Below are positions 52,736-61,742 of a stretch of DNA of 64,000 nt, one piece after another. The stretch is from CAWJJM01 sp963843275 (lineage in GTDB: Bacteria; Acidobacteriota; Thermoanaerobaculia; Multivoradales; JBCCEF01). Each line of letters starts with the position of its first letter. Position 1 is the stretch's first letter. The position numbers and the translations under genes are program-made. The notes under the pieces are model-generated. The model was not told the origin of the DNA, did no database searches, and saw only the letters and a list, made by a program, of their open reading frames with translations. Location: the NCBI GenBank assembly GCA_963843275.1, contig CAWJJM010000012.1, positions 1,798,001 to 1,862,000 of the forward strand, written 5' to 3'.

Positions 52736-55391
52736 CGCCCCTCCCCCGCCCCCGCGGCGCGGCGGGCGAACTCGAGCTCCTCGTCCGGACCGATCTCGCC
52801 GTCGAGGCGGGCCCGCCGGGTGCGCTTGAGCGCCTCGCCGACCACCGGCCCGGGGGCCACCCCCGCCGCCACCAGGTCGGCGCCGCGCACCCGCAGCCGG
52901 AACGGGCGCAGCTCGGTCAGGTAGCGGCGCACCCGGCCACGCACCGGCTCCTCCTCGGCGCCCAGGAGCAGCAGGAGGTCCTCGGCGGGCAGATCGGCCA
53001 GCGCCTCGGCGATGCGGTGGGCCGGCAGGCGGGCTCGCGCCAGGAGCCGGCGGGCGGCGGCGATGCGCCCCCCGGCCCCGGCGATGACGCGGCGGTCGCT
53101 CGCCGGCGAGCATCAGCCGGCCGGCCAACCGCTCCACGGCCGCGGCGTCGAGGTCCGCGGTCAGGGCGATCAGCAGCAGGCGCCAGAGCGCCACCGCCGG
53201 GCCGTCGAGGTCCGCGAGGCGGTACCAGTGGTGGGCCCCCACCGCGGCGCGCAGCCGGGCGCGCACCGCCGCGGTCATCTCCAGTCCCGGGTCGAGCGGC
53301 GCCAGCAGGCCGAGCTCGGCGAGCCGGTCGAGCCCGCGCAGCGCCACGGCGGGATCGTCGAGCAGCAGGATCAGCTCCTCGCGCAGCCGCGAGCCGGACA
53401 GCCGCTCGAAGACCCCCTCCTCGAGCGCCACCTGGATCAGGTGCAGGGTCTCCGGCGCGATCTCGAAGCCGAGGCGCTGCTCGAGGCGCACGGCGCGCAG
53501 CACCCGGGTCGGGTCGTCGATGAACGACAGGCTGTGCAGCACCCGGATGGTGCCCTCCTCGAGGTCGCGCCGGGCGCCGAAGTGGTCGATCAGCTCCGGC
53601 GTCTCCCCCGGCCCCAGCCGCACCGCCAGCGTGTTGATGGTGAAGTCGCGGCGGTAGAGGTCCTGGCGCAGCGCCGAGCTCGCCACCTCGGGCAGGGCGG
53701 CGGGCTCGCGGTAGAACTCGCTGCGGGCGGTGGCGACGTCGATGTGGAAGCCCTCGGCGTCCACCACCACCGCGGTCATGAACGCCTCGTGCTCGCGCAC
53801 CCGGCCGCCCAGCTCGGCGGCGAGCCGGCGGGCGAAGCGCGGCCCGTCGCCCTCCACCACCAGGTCGAGGTCGCGGTTCTCGCGACCGAGCAGCAGGTCG
53901 CGCACCAGCCCGCCCACCAGGTAGGCGGCGACCCCGTCCTGGCGGGCCAGGCGCGCCGCCGCCTCGACCCGCCGGGCCAGCGGCGCGGCCAGCCCGGCGA
54001 GCAGCTTGCGCGGCGCTCTCGCGCTGCGTCCGCGGAGGTGCTCGGCGCGGTCCAGGCTGACGCTCCTCGTCGGCGAGCCGGGTGTGCAGGTGCCGCAGCA
54101 CCTGCATGCGGGTGATCAGCCCCTCGGCGCGGCCGCTCGCCGGGTCGCCCACCAGCACGAAGCGCGGGTGGCGCTCGAGGATGCGGCGGCCCACCTCCTC
54201 GGCCGGGGCGTCCGGCGCCACCCACTCGAGGTCGCTCGCCATCACGCGCTCGACCGGCCGCTCCCCCATGCCGTGCTGGAGCGCCGCGTCGAGGAGCTGA
54301 CGGCTCACCGCACCGGCCAGCCGCGGCGCCGCCGCCGTCGCACCCGGCGCGGCCACCGGCGCCGAGTTCACCCGCCGCTCGACGAGCTGCTCCTTGGCCC
54401 GCGCCACCGTCGTGCCCGCCGCCACCACGAAGAAGTCGGGCACCGCCAGCTCGGCGGCCCGCGCCGCCGGCGGCAGCACCGCGCGCAGGTGCGCGATCAG
54501 CTGCTCGCGCACCTCGAGGGCGGTGCGGCCGCGCAACCGCGCCGCCGCCGCGGTGGCATGGCCGCCGCCGCCGAGCGGCCCGAGGATCTCGCCGAGGTGG
54601 ACGCCGGGGGCGTCGCCGCGCGCGATCAGGGTGACGTGCTCGCCCTCGCCGAAGATGCCGAAGAGCAGCGGCAGGTCGAAGAGCTCGAGCGCCCGCGAGA
54701 CCAGCGGCGCCAGCTCGTCGACGAAGCCGCCGAGCTCGAGCGCCACCACCCCCACCCGGTGGCCGCGCAGGCGCAGCACCCGCACCTCGCGGGTCATCCG
54801 GTGCAGCACCTCGAGGTGCTCCGGGTCGAGGCGGTAGACCGCCCAGCGGCGCACCGCGGCGAGCTCGCCGCCGCGGTCGTGCAGCCAGGCCGCGGCCTCG
54901 TAGTCGCGGCGCGAGGTGGTGGCGAAGGTCAGCGAGCCGGTGTCCTCGTAGATCCCCATCAGCAGGAGCGTCGCCTCCAGCGCCGTCGGCTCGAGGCCGG
55001 CCTCGCGCAGCGCCTCGGCCATCAGCGTGGAGGTGGCGCCGACCGAAGGGTCGACCCGGCCGCCCGCCAGCGGCAGGTCGTCGTCGGAGGGCGGGTGGTG
55101 GTCGTAGGCCACGACCGGCACCTGCGGGCGCGCCGCCAGCCACTCGCCGAGCACCCCGATGCGGCGCCCCTGGCGGATGTCGCACAGGATCACCCGCTCG
55201 ACCGCGGCCGGGTCGATCTGCCGCTGGCGCACCTCCTCGAGCTCCATCAGGCCGTCGGCCAGCATGCGGCGCACCGACTCCTCGCGCGAGCCGGGGAAGA
55301 AGAGCTGCGCCGCCGGGTGGAGCCGCCGGGCGGCGACCATCGAGGCGAAGGCGTCGAAGTCGGCCCCGAGGTGGGTGGCGATCAGCTCCAC
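52732..55391 (-). CDS. DHH phosphoesterase-CBS-tRNA nucleotidyltransferase fusion, two frame interruptions
   Basis: About 885 residues in three parts. N-terminal DHH/DHHA1 phosphoesterase: THLGADFDAFASMVAARRL, LCDIRQGRRIG, AYDHHPPSDDDLP, and GGGGHATAAAARLRG. Middle: two CBS motifs (VERVMASDLEWVAPDAPAEE; GDPASGRAEGLITRMQVLRH). C-terminal poly(A) polymerase/tRNA nucleotidyltransferase: YLVGGLVRDLLLGRENRDLDLVVEGDG with the catalytic DxD, RRDFTINTLAVRL, GTIRVLHSLSFIDDPTRVLRAVR. This DHH-CBS-nucleotidyltransferase layout is known in Aquifex/Deinococcus-type A-adding enzymes. Two extra bases are inferred near 54057-54066 (ER|SLDRAEHL) and 53091-53101 (GER|RRVIAGAGG); length is 2 modulo 3 as expected. 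GTG 55391 chosen by the start of the DHH domain. Adds A (or CCA) to tRNA 3' ends. Confidence 0.9.
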
Positions 55392-55398
55392 GGCGCCC

Positions 55399-57252
55399 TC
55401 ACGGCGAGCCCTCGGCCGACATCGCCTCGGCGCGGAGCAGGCGGTCGCGGGCCGGCGCGGCCGCGCCGCCGCGCACCAGGAGCGTGACGCGGTCGAAGCG
55501 GCCCAGGCCATCGGGGTCGGCGTCGAAGACGGCGACCGCCTCCTCCCAGCCGCAGACGAAGACCGCCTCGGCCTCGCCGGGCTGCAGCAGCTCGCGGACC
55601 GCCTGCACGGCCTGCTCGTCGCCGAGCGGCAGCTCGACCAGGCGCGCGCCGTCCCCCTCGATGCGGCGCACCCACGCCGGCACGTCGAGGGCGCCGCCGC
55701 CCAGCAGGTCCACCCAGGCGCGGCGCAGCCGGCCGAGCTCGTCGGGCGGCCGTTGCAGGGCCACCACCGGGTGCTCGACCCCGAACTCGTCGCGCACCAG
55801 CTCGGCGACCAGCAGGTTGAGGGCGTCGTTGGTGGTCAGGGCCAGCACCTGGCTGTCGCGCTCCACCCCGGCGCCCTCGTAGGTGGCGGCGTCGCGGGCG
55901 TCACCGCGCACCGTCAGCACGCCGGTCTGGCGCAGCGGCTCGAGCTTCCAGGGCACGGCGTCGACCACCACCACCTTGCGGCCGCCGGCGGCGAGCGCGC
56001 CGGCGAGCAGGGTGGACAGCGGGTTGGCGCCCACCAGCACCGTCAGCCGCCGCGACGGGTCGCGCGTCCAACCCAGGAGCGGCGGCAGGGCCAGCGCCAT
56101 CGCCGTCGCCCAGGCGCCGGTCAGCACGATCACCAGGTAGACCAGGCCCTCGAGGGCGGCGGCGCCGGCGATCCCGGCGGCGCGGAGCTGGATGGCGGCC
56201 AGCGAGGCGACCGCGGCGGCGACGATGCCGCGCGGCGCGGTCAGCGCCAGCACCAGGCGCTCGCGCCCGCCGAGCTGGCCCGGCCACACCGCGGCGGCCA
56301 CGGCGAGCGGACGCACCGCGAGGGTGAGGGCGGCCACCACCGCCACGCCGCCCCAGCCGAGGTCGAGGACCGACCCGAGGTCGAGGCGCGCCGCCAGCAG
56401 CACGAAGAGGACCGAGATCACCAGGACGGTGAGCTGCTCCTTGAACGAGCGCAGCGGCTCGAGATCGGGCACGTCCGCCATCGACAGCGTCAGCCCCATC
56501 ACCACCGACGCCAGGATCCCCGATTGCGGCGCCTGGCTCTCGGCGAGCGCGTAGCAGCCCACCAGCAGGGCCAGGATCACCAGGTTGCGCAGGCTCCGCC
56601 CGACCCCTCGCGAGCGGGCGGCGAAGCGGGCCAGCGCACCGGCCGCGAAGCCGAGCAGCGCCCCGGTGGCGATCAGCGTCAGCAGGGCGCCGGCGAGCGG
56701 CTCGAGCGGCTCGCCGGCGCGCTCGATCCACTGCAGCACCAGGTAGGCGAGCACGGCGCCGATCGGGTCCACGATCAGGCCCTCGGAGACCAGCACCGTG
56801 CGCACCGTTCGCGGGGCGATGGTGTGGCGCAGCAGGGGCACGATCACGGTGGGGCCGGTGACGGTGACGATGGCCCCGAAGAGCGCCGCCGTGGCCCACG
56901 GCAGCCCGGTGAACGCGTGGGCCAGCCAGGCCCCCCCCACGCCGGTGATCACCACCCCGATCGTCAGCAGGTTGCGGACCGGCGCGCCGACCCGGCGTAG
57001 CTGGCGCGGGTCGAGCGACAGCCCGCCCTCGAAGAGGATGATCGCCACCCCCAGCTCGACGACCACCAGCAGGCCGCGGCCCAGCGCCTCCGGGTGCAGT
57101 ACGTCGAAGCCGTACGGGCCCGCACCGATGCCGAAGACGAGCAACGGCAGGATGGCGGGCAGCTTGAAACGCTCGGCGAGCACCTGGGCGCCGAGCCCCA
57201 GGGTCACCGCCACCGCCACCGTGGTCAGCAGGACCGACACGCCTTCGTGCAT
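55399..57252 (-). CDS. Monovalent cation:proton antiporter (CPA family) with C-terminal NAD-binding-like domain
   Basis: A 617-residue transporter with 11-12 hydrophobic segments. Residues ~1-400 resemble NhaP/CPA1 exchangers: LPLLVFGIGAGPYGFDVL, LFEGGLSLDPRQLRRVG, GAIVTVTGPTVIVPLLR and SEGLIVDPIGAVLAYLVLQ, the last two including the conserved acidic ion-binding region, and LALTAPRGIVAAAVASLAA. The C-terminal part (~400-540) resembles a TrkA-N (RCK) domain: RLTVLVGANPLSTLLAGALAAGG, VLTVRGDARDAATYEGAGV, VLALTTNDALNLLVAELV. It could be regulated by nucleotides. First gene of the six-gene minus-strand run. Ion (Na+ or K+) not determined. Could serve sodium homeostasis together with a sodium-pumping Rnf. 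Confidence 0.88.
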   Translation of the reverse strand: MHEGVSVLLTTVAVAVTLGLGAQVLAERFKLPAILPLLVFGIGAGPYGFDVLHPEALGRGLLVVVELGVAIILFEGGLSLDPRQLRRVGAPVRNLLTIGVVITGVGGAWLAHAFTGLPWATAALFGAIVTVTGPTVIVPLLRHTIAPRTVRTVLVSEGLIVDPIGAVLAYLVLQWIERAGEPLEPLAGALLTLIATGALLGFAAGALARFAARSRGVGRSLRNLVILALLVGCYALAESQAPQSGILASVVMGLTLSMADVPDLEPLRSFKEQLTVLVISVLFVLLAARLDLGSVLDLGWGGVAVVAALTLAVRPLAVAAAVWPGQLGGRERLVLALTAPRGIVAAAVASLAAIQLRAAGIAGAAALEGLVYLVIVLTGAWATAMALALPPLLGWTRDPSRRLTVLVGANPLSTLLAGALAAGGRKVVVVDAVPWKLEPLRQTGVLTVRGDARDAATYEGAGVERDSQVLALTTNDALNLLVAELVRDEFGVEHPVVALQRPPDELGRLRRAWVDLLGGGALDVPAWVRRIEGDGARLVELPLGDEQAVQAVRELLQPGEAEAVFVCGWEEAVAVFDADPDGLGRFDRVTLLVRGGAAAPARDRLLRAEAMSAEGSP

Positions 57253-57454
57253 GGCGCAAGGCTAGCAGCAACCCGGGCGCCGGCGCCGCAGGGAAGAGCC
57301 CGGCGCGAAGGCTTGTTGTCTTGCCTGGACGGACGCCGACCGGCGTGGCCTTTGCACCGATTCCGGTGCAGAGCGTGTCCGAGAGAAAGCGAGCAGAACG
57401 CGAACGCACCAGTGCGCCGCCGCGAGATCGTCGCGCCGGCGCCGGGAGGAGACC

Positions 57455-58048
57455 GTGATCCTCGACCCCTGCCCCCCCCAGCCCCGCCGCCGGCGCCGCC
57501 TCGAGCGCACCGTCCGGCGCCTCCGTAGCGAGCTGCGGCGCAGCCGTCACCTGACCGTGGGCCTGGCTGTCGCCCTGCTCCTCGCGCTGACCGTGACCAC
57601 CGGCATGGTGTCGGCGGGCGACGCCCCCGCCGGCAGTACCGTGGAGCTGGGCACCGGCGAGGCCGGTGTCGCGCCACCTGCCGCCGCGCCGCGCCGCGCC
57701 ACGGCGGAGCCCGTCGCGCCGGCGGCGCAGACGACGACGCCGCAGCGCGGCCGCAAGGTCGGCGAGGGGGAGGCGAGCTACTACCACGCCTCGCTCGAGG
57801 GACACGCCACCGCCAGCGGCGAGCCCTACCGCGGCGCCCGCCTCACCGCCGCCCACCGCAGCCTGCCCTTCGGCTCGAAGGTGCGGGTGACCAACCTCAA
57901 GAACGGCCGCTCGGTCACCGTGAAGGTCAACGACCGGGGACCCTTCGTGCCGCGGCGGGTGATCGACCTGTCGCGGGCCGCCGCCCGGCAGCTCGGAATG
58001 CTCGAGCGCGGGCACGCGCGGGTGAAGCTCGAGCTGATCGCCGGCTGA
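57455..58048 (+). CDS. rlpA: RlpA-like septal lytic transglycosylase/lipoprotein family protein
   Basis: Double-psi beta-barrel protein of the RlpA family, which cleave denuded peptidoglycan at septa. The 197-residue product has a basic N-terminus, one hydrophobic segment (LTVGLAVALLLALTVTTG; signal/anchor), a Pro/Ala linker and the RlpA domain: GEGEASYYHASLEGHATASG, AHRSLPFGSKVRVTNLKNG, VTVKVNDRGPFVPRRVIDL and AARQLGMLERGHARVKLE. The key His of AHRSLPFG and Asp of NDRGPF are present. There is no lipobox cysteine at the usual place and no C-terminal SPOR domain. GTG 57455 is the start; it diverges from the antiporter gene across a 202-base region. Confidence 0.88.
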   Translation: MILDPCPPQPRRRRRLERTVRRLRSELRRSRHLTVGLAVALLLALTVTTGMVSAGDAPAGSTVELGTGEAGVAPPAAAPRRATAEPVAPAAQTTTPQRGRKVGEGEASYYHASLEGHATASGEPYRGARLTAAHRSLPFGSKVRVTNLKNGRSVTVKVNDRGPFVPRRVIDLSRAAARQLGMLERGHARVKLELIAG

Positions 58049-58076
58049 GCCGAGGCCGGGGCGGGAACGTCCGGCC

Positions 58077-58472
58077 CTAGCCCTCCGCCGGACCGCCGGC
58101 GGCGCGCCCGCGCAGGGCGTCGACGGTGTCGACGGCGTGGCGCAGGTGGGGGATCACGATGCTGCCGCCGACGATCAACGCCACGTTGAGGGCGTCGAGC
58201 AGCTCCTCGTCGCTCCAGCCCGCTTCGACGCACTGGATCAGGTGGTAGTCGATGCAGTCGTTGCAGCGCAGCACGGCCGAGGCCACCAGGCCGAGCAGCT
58301 CCTTGGTGCGGCCGTCGAGCGCCCCGTCCCGGTAGGCGGCGGTGTCGAGCGCGAAGAAGCGCTTGACCCCCAGATGGCCGGCCTCGAGGATGCGCTCGTT
58401 CTGCCGCTCGCGGTCGGCGCGGAAGGCCGCCAGGCGCTCGGCCGGCCCGTCGTCGTGCGGGGCGCCGCTCAC
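58077..58472 (-). CDS. Carboxymuconolactone decarboxylase / AhpD-like family protein
   Basis: A 131-residue helical protein of the AhpD-like superfamily; AhpD members are alkyl-hydroperoxidase partners with a CxxC redox pair. The motif is seen as SAVLRCNDCIDYHLIQCVEAG (CxxC plus nearby His), after DGALDGRTKELLGLV, and before IPHLRHAVDTVDAL. Similar small proteins catalyse lactone decarboxylation or thiol peroxide reduction; the CxxC favours a redox role. GTG 58472 overlaps the stop of the preceding hypothetical gene (GTGA). Given the oxygen-sensitive enzymes nearby, antioxidant function is plausible but not shown. Confidence 0.87.
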   Translation of the reverse strand: MSGAPHDDGPAERLAAFRADRERQNERILEAGHLGVKRFFALDTAAYRDGALDGRTKELLGLVASAVLRCNDCIDYHLIQCVEAGWSDEELLDALNVALIVGGSIVIPHLRHAVDTVDALRGRAAGGPAEG

Positions 58473-59146
58473 AGCCCCAGGGCGGCCAGCGGCGCCCACT
58501 GGAGGAGCTCCTCGCGGTAGGGCTCCACCCGCTCGCGGTTCTCCGGCGGCACCTGCTCGCTCGCCTCGCGGCTGCGGTCGGCGAGCTGGTCGAGCTGGCG
58601 CAGCCCGCCCTCCTTCGCCGCGTCGCGCACCTGCTCCAGGGTCACCGCCACCGCCTGCTGGCCCAGCGCCAGGTAGACCTGCCGGCGCACCCAGGCGTAC
58701 TCCTGGCGCGAGAACTCCTGCTGGTCGATCCCTTCGACCTGGGCCCGCTTGGCCTCCGTCGCCAGGTCGCCGAGGTCGCGCCAGAAGGCCAGGATGTCGC
58801 CCAGCCGCGGCTCCTGCCCCGCGGGCTTCTCCTCCTTGTACTTCGCCTCCAGCGCCTCCCAGCGCGGCCCGAGCTGGTCGCGCACGTGCCGCTGCACGGC
58901 CACGAAGCGACCCACCTGCGCCTCGCTGAGGACGCCGTCGGCCGGCGGCGCGTAGTCGGACTGGTCGTCGATGTCGGCGTCGAGCTTCTGGATCTCGTCG
59001 AGCTTGGAGAAGCTCTTCGCCGCCTCGATCCCCGAGCCGATCATCTCCCGCCCGGGCTGGTAGACGAACTTGTAGAACAGCAACCCGCCCGCCACCGCGC
59101 CGACCACGAGCACCACCAGGCACCCCAACACGATCTTCTTGGCCAT
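58469..59146 (-). CDS. Hypothetical membrane-anchored protein
   Basis: A 225-residue protein with one N-terminal transmembrane helix (IVLGCLVVLVVGAVAGGLLF) followed by a mostly helical, charged domain (e.g. LSEAQVGRFVAVQRHVRDQL, EFSRQEYAWVRRQVYLALG, LRQLDQLADRSREASEQVP). No family recognised. The start ATG at 59146 fits the position of the anchor. Cotranscribed with the AhpD-like gene, with a four-base overlap. The gene lies just before the large repeat block, toward which its promoter must point, so its promoter may lie within or at the edge of the repeats. Confidence 0.6.
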   Translation of the reverse strand: MAKKIVLGCLVVLVVGAVAGGLLFYKFVYQPGREMIGSGIEAAKSFSKLDEIQKLDADIDDQSDYAPPADGVLSEAQVGRFVAVQRHVRDQLGPRWEALEAKYKEEKPAGQEPRLGDILAFWRDLGDLATEAKRAQVEGIDQQEFSRQEYAWVRRQVYLALGQQAVAVTLEQVRDAAKEGGLRQLDQLADRSREASEQVPPENRERVEPYREELLQWAPLAALGL

Positions 59147-59218
59147 GGGGCGGAAGGTTAGCACTGGGGGGCGGAGGGGCGGGTGGAAGGCGGCGCCCCT
59201 TGGGCCGCTGTTTGGGGG

Positions 59219-59244
59219 GCCACGGGCCCGGCGGGTGCCCGGGG
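59219..59244 (-). repeat. Inverted fragment of the repeat at the array's left edge
   Basis: GCCACGGGCCCGGCGGGTGC and the following CCGGGG are the exact reverse complement of the core in each unit (for example 59351-59376). It may form a long stem with the first unit. Confidence 0.75.
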
Positions 59245-59261
59245 ACGTCGCCGTGTTCGTG

Positions 59262-60242
59262 GGAGATCGGCGGGGCGGCGACTCGGCAGGGCCCGCGCGC
59301 GGCCGGGAGGTGGCGGCTGAGGAATCGAGATTCGGGCGCGGGCCCTGACGCCCCGGGCACCCGCCGGGCCCGTGGCCCCTTCATCGACGGGGGCGAGCCG
59401 CCGACGACCACCCGCACATCCGGGAGGGGGAAGAAAAAAGGACGCCGTCGGAGGTGGCGGCTGGGGGAGTGCGAGAGTCGGGCGCGGGCCCTGACGCCCC
59501 GGGCACCCGCCGGGCCCGTGGCCCCTTCACCGACCGGGGCGAGACGCCGACGACCACCCGCACATCCGGGGAGAGGGGAAGAAGGAGATTCGGGGTCGCG
59601 GCGACTCGGCAGGGCCCGCGCGCGGCCGGGGAGGGGCGGCTGAGGAATCGAGATTCGGGCGCGGGCCCTGACGCCCCGGGCACCCGCCGGGCCCGTGGCC
59701 CCTTCATCGACGGGGGCGAGCCGCCGACGACCACCCGCACATCCGGGAGGGGGAAGAAAACAAGGACGCCGTCGGAGGTGGCGGCTGGGGAGTCGAGAGT
59801 CGGGCGCGGGCCCTGACGCCCCGGGCACCCGCCGGGCCCGTGGCCCCTTCATCGACGGGGGCGAGACGCCGACGACCACCCGCACATCCGGGAGGGAGAG
59901 GAAGAAAGAGGAGATTGGGGGTCGCGGCGACTCGGCAGGGCCCGCGCGCGGCCGGGTGTGGCGGCTGAGGAGTCGAGAGTCGGGCGCGGGCCCTGACGCC
60001 CCGGGCACCCGCCGGGCCCGTGGCCCCTTCATCGACGGGGGCGAGACGCCGACGACCACCCGCACATCCGGGAGGGAGAGGAAGAAAGAGGAGATCGGCG
60101 GGGCGGCGACTCGGCAGGGCCCGCGCGCGGCCGGGGGTGACGGCTGGGGAGTGGAGATTCGGGCGCGGGCCCTGACGCCCCTGGCACCCGCCGGGCCCGT
60201 GGCCCCTGCACCGCCGGGGGGCGAGACGCCGACGACCACCCG
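59262..60242 (+). repeat. Six tandem copies of a 145-180-base structured repeat
   Basis: A conserved core starting GGGCGCGGGCCCTGACGCCC appears at 59334, 59480, 59657, 59802, 59982 and 60161, i.e. spacings of 146, 177, 145, 180 and 179. Core continues CCGGGCACCCGCCGGGCCCG and ends near GACGACCACCCGCACATCCG, followed by a purine-rich stretch. Two spacer types alternate: a short one, and a long one that includes GGCGACTCGGCAGGGCCCGC. The core can fold into a hairpin (GGGCGCGGGCCC with GGGCCCGTGGCCC). The family also occurs near 48 kb in reverse. Confidence 0.9.
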
Positions 60243-60278
60243 GCCCGGTGCGCCACGGCTCCGCTAGAGTGCCGGGGG

Positions 60279-61709
60279 ATGGGGATGTCGTGGATGGAGA
60301 TCGGGTCGTTCTCGCTGGCGGCGCTGGCGGTCGGGGCCGCGGCGTGGGCGGCGGTGCACGCGGTGCTGACCAAGCGGGACGTGCGGGCGGCGATCGGGTG
60401 GGTGGGGCTGGTGCTGGTGTTCCCGCTGGCCGGGGCGGTGCTCTACGCGGTCTTCGGGATCAACCGGATCGGGCGGCGGGCCAGCGCGTTGCGCGGCGGG
60501 CGGGCGGCGGCGGCCGCGGTGCCGGAGCCGCCCGCCGGGGCGCTGCCGCAGGGAGGCGCCGACCTGGCGGCGCTGGCGCGGCTGGTCGGGCGGGTGGTCG
60601 GTCTGCCGCTGGTGGCCGGCAACCGGGTGCGGGCGCTGGTCGACGGCGAGGCGGCCTACCCGGAGATGCTCGCCGCCATCGCCGCAGCGCGCCGCTCGCT
60701 CACCCTGTCGACCTACATCTTCGACAACGACCGCGCCGGCAGGGAGTTCCGCGCCGCCCTCGCCGCCGCCGTCGAGCGCGGCGTCGAGGTGCGGGTGATC
60801 GTCGACGGGGTCGGGGCGCGCTACTCCTTCCCGCCCACCGTCCACGCGCTGCGCCGCGACGGCGTGCGGACGGCGGTCTTCCTCCCCACTCTGATCCCCT
60901 GGCGCCTGCCGTGGATGAACCTGCGCACCCACCGCAAGATCCTCGTCGCCGACGGCCGGGTCGGCTTCGTGGGGGGGATGAACCTGCGCGAAGAGCACCG
61001 GGTGCGCGGCGACAGCGCCCACCCGGTGCACGACCTCCACTTCCGGGTCGAGGGGCCGGTGGTGGCGCAGATCCAGGGGGTGTTCGCCGCCGACTGGGAG
61101 TTCGCGGCCGGCGAGCGGCTGCGGGGCGAGCCCTGGTTCCCGCCGCTCGCGGCGGTGGGGGACGTCTGCGCCCGCGCCATCCCCGACGGGCCCGACGAGG
61201 ACTTCGACCAGATGCGCTGGACGCTGCTCGGGGCGCTCGCGGTGGCGCGGCGGCGGGTGCGCATCCTCACCCCCTACTTCCTGCCCGACGGCGACCTGCT
61301 GACCGCCCTCGACGTCGCCGCTCTGCGCGGCGTCGAGGTGGACCTCGTGCTGCCGGCCGCGAACAACCTGGCCCTGGTCGGCTGGGCGATGAACGCCCAC
61401 CTGCCGCCGGTGCTGGAGCGCGGCTGTCGGGTGTGGTGGACGCCGCCCCCCTTCGACCACTCCAAGCTCCTGGTGGTCGACGGCGCCTGGGCGCTCGTCG
61501 GCTCCGCCAACTGGGATCCGCGCAGCCTGCGGCTGAACTTCGAGCTCGGCGTGGAGCTCTACGGGCTGGAGGCGGTGGCCGGGCTCGAGGCCCTCGCCGA
61601 GCGCAAGATCGCCGCCGCCCGGCCGGCCAGCCTCGCCGAGCTGCGCGACCGGCCGCTGCCGCTGCGCCTGCGCGACGGGATCGCCCGGCTCGCGCAGCCC
61701 TACCTGTGA
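60279..61709 (+). CDS. cls: Cardiolipin synthase (phospholipase D family)
   Basis: Joins two phosphatidylglycerols (or related lipids) to cardiolipin in the membrane. The 476-residue protein has two N-terminal hydrophobic segments (SFSLAALAVGAAAWAAVHAV, AAIGWVGLVLVFPLAGAVLY, with NRIGRR after) and two HKD motifs: THRKILVADGRVGFVGGMNL and DHSKLLVVDGAWALVGSANWD, both complete. The C-terminal NFELGVELYG is also typical. ATG 60279 follows the repeat block; an alternative start MSWMEIG is three codons in. Convergent with the rhomboid-like gene. Confidence 0.95.
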   Translation: MGMSWMEIGSFSLAALAVGAAAWAAVHAVLTKRDVRAAIGWVGLVLVFPLAGAVLYAVFGINRIGRRASALRGGRAAAAAVPEPPAGALPQGGADLAALARLVGRVVGLPLVAGNRVRALVDGEAAYPEMLAAIAAARRSLTLSTYIFDNDRAGREFRAALAAAVERGVEVRVIVDGVGARYSFPPTVHALRRDGVRTAVFLPTLIPWRLPWMNLRTHRKILVADGRVGFVGGMNLREEHRVRGDSAHPVHDLHFRVEGPVVAQIQGVFAADWEFAAGERLRGEPWFPPLAAVGDVCARAIPDGPDEDFDQMRWTLLGALAVARRRVRILTPYFLPDGDLLTALDVAALRGVEVDLVLPAANNLALVGWAMNAHLPPVLERGCRVWWTPPPFDHSKLLVVDGAWALVGSANWDPRSLRLNFELGVELYGLEAVAGLEALAERKIAAARPASLAELRDRPLPLRLRDGIARLAQPYL

Positions 61710-61742
61710 GCGGCGCGCACCGCACCGGCGGCCGGCCGGGGC

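Larger units (their letters stand above)
59147..60278. other. 1.1-kb intergenic region dominated by tandem repeats
   Basis: Between the divergent hypothetical and cardiolipin synthase genes. It contains the six-copy tandem repeat at 59262-60242 and an inverted fragment at its left edge. Long open frames run through it on both strands, but unit lengths that are not multiples of three make coding unlikely. Confidence 0.6.

Noticed and set aside
59262..60242. Repeat block as a CRISPR array
   Set aside because: Units of 145-180 bases are conserved throughout, there are no short repeats with unique spacers of constant size, and no cas genes are in the window.
59695..60267. Repetitive protein encoded by the tandem repeats
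   Set aside because: Several unit lengths (145, 146, 179) are not multiples of three, so the reading frame is not kept from copy to copy; both strands are open only because of base composition.
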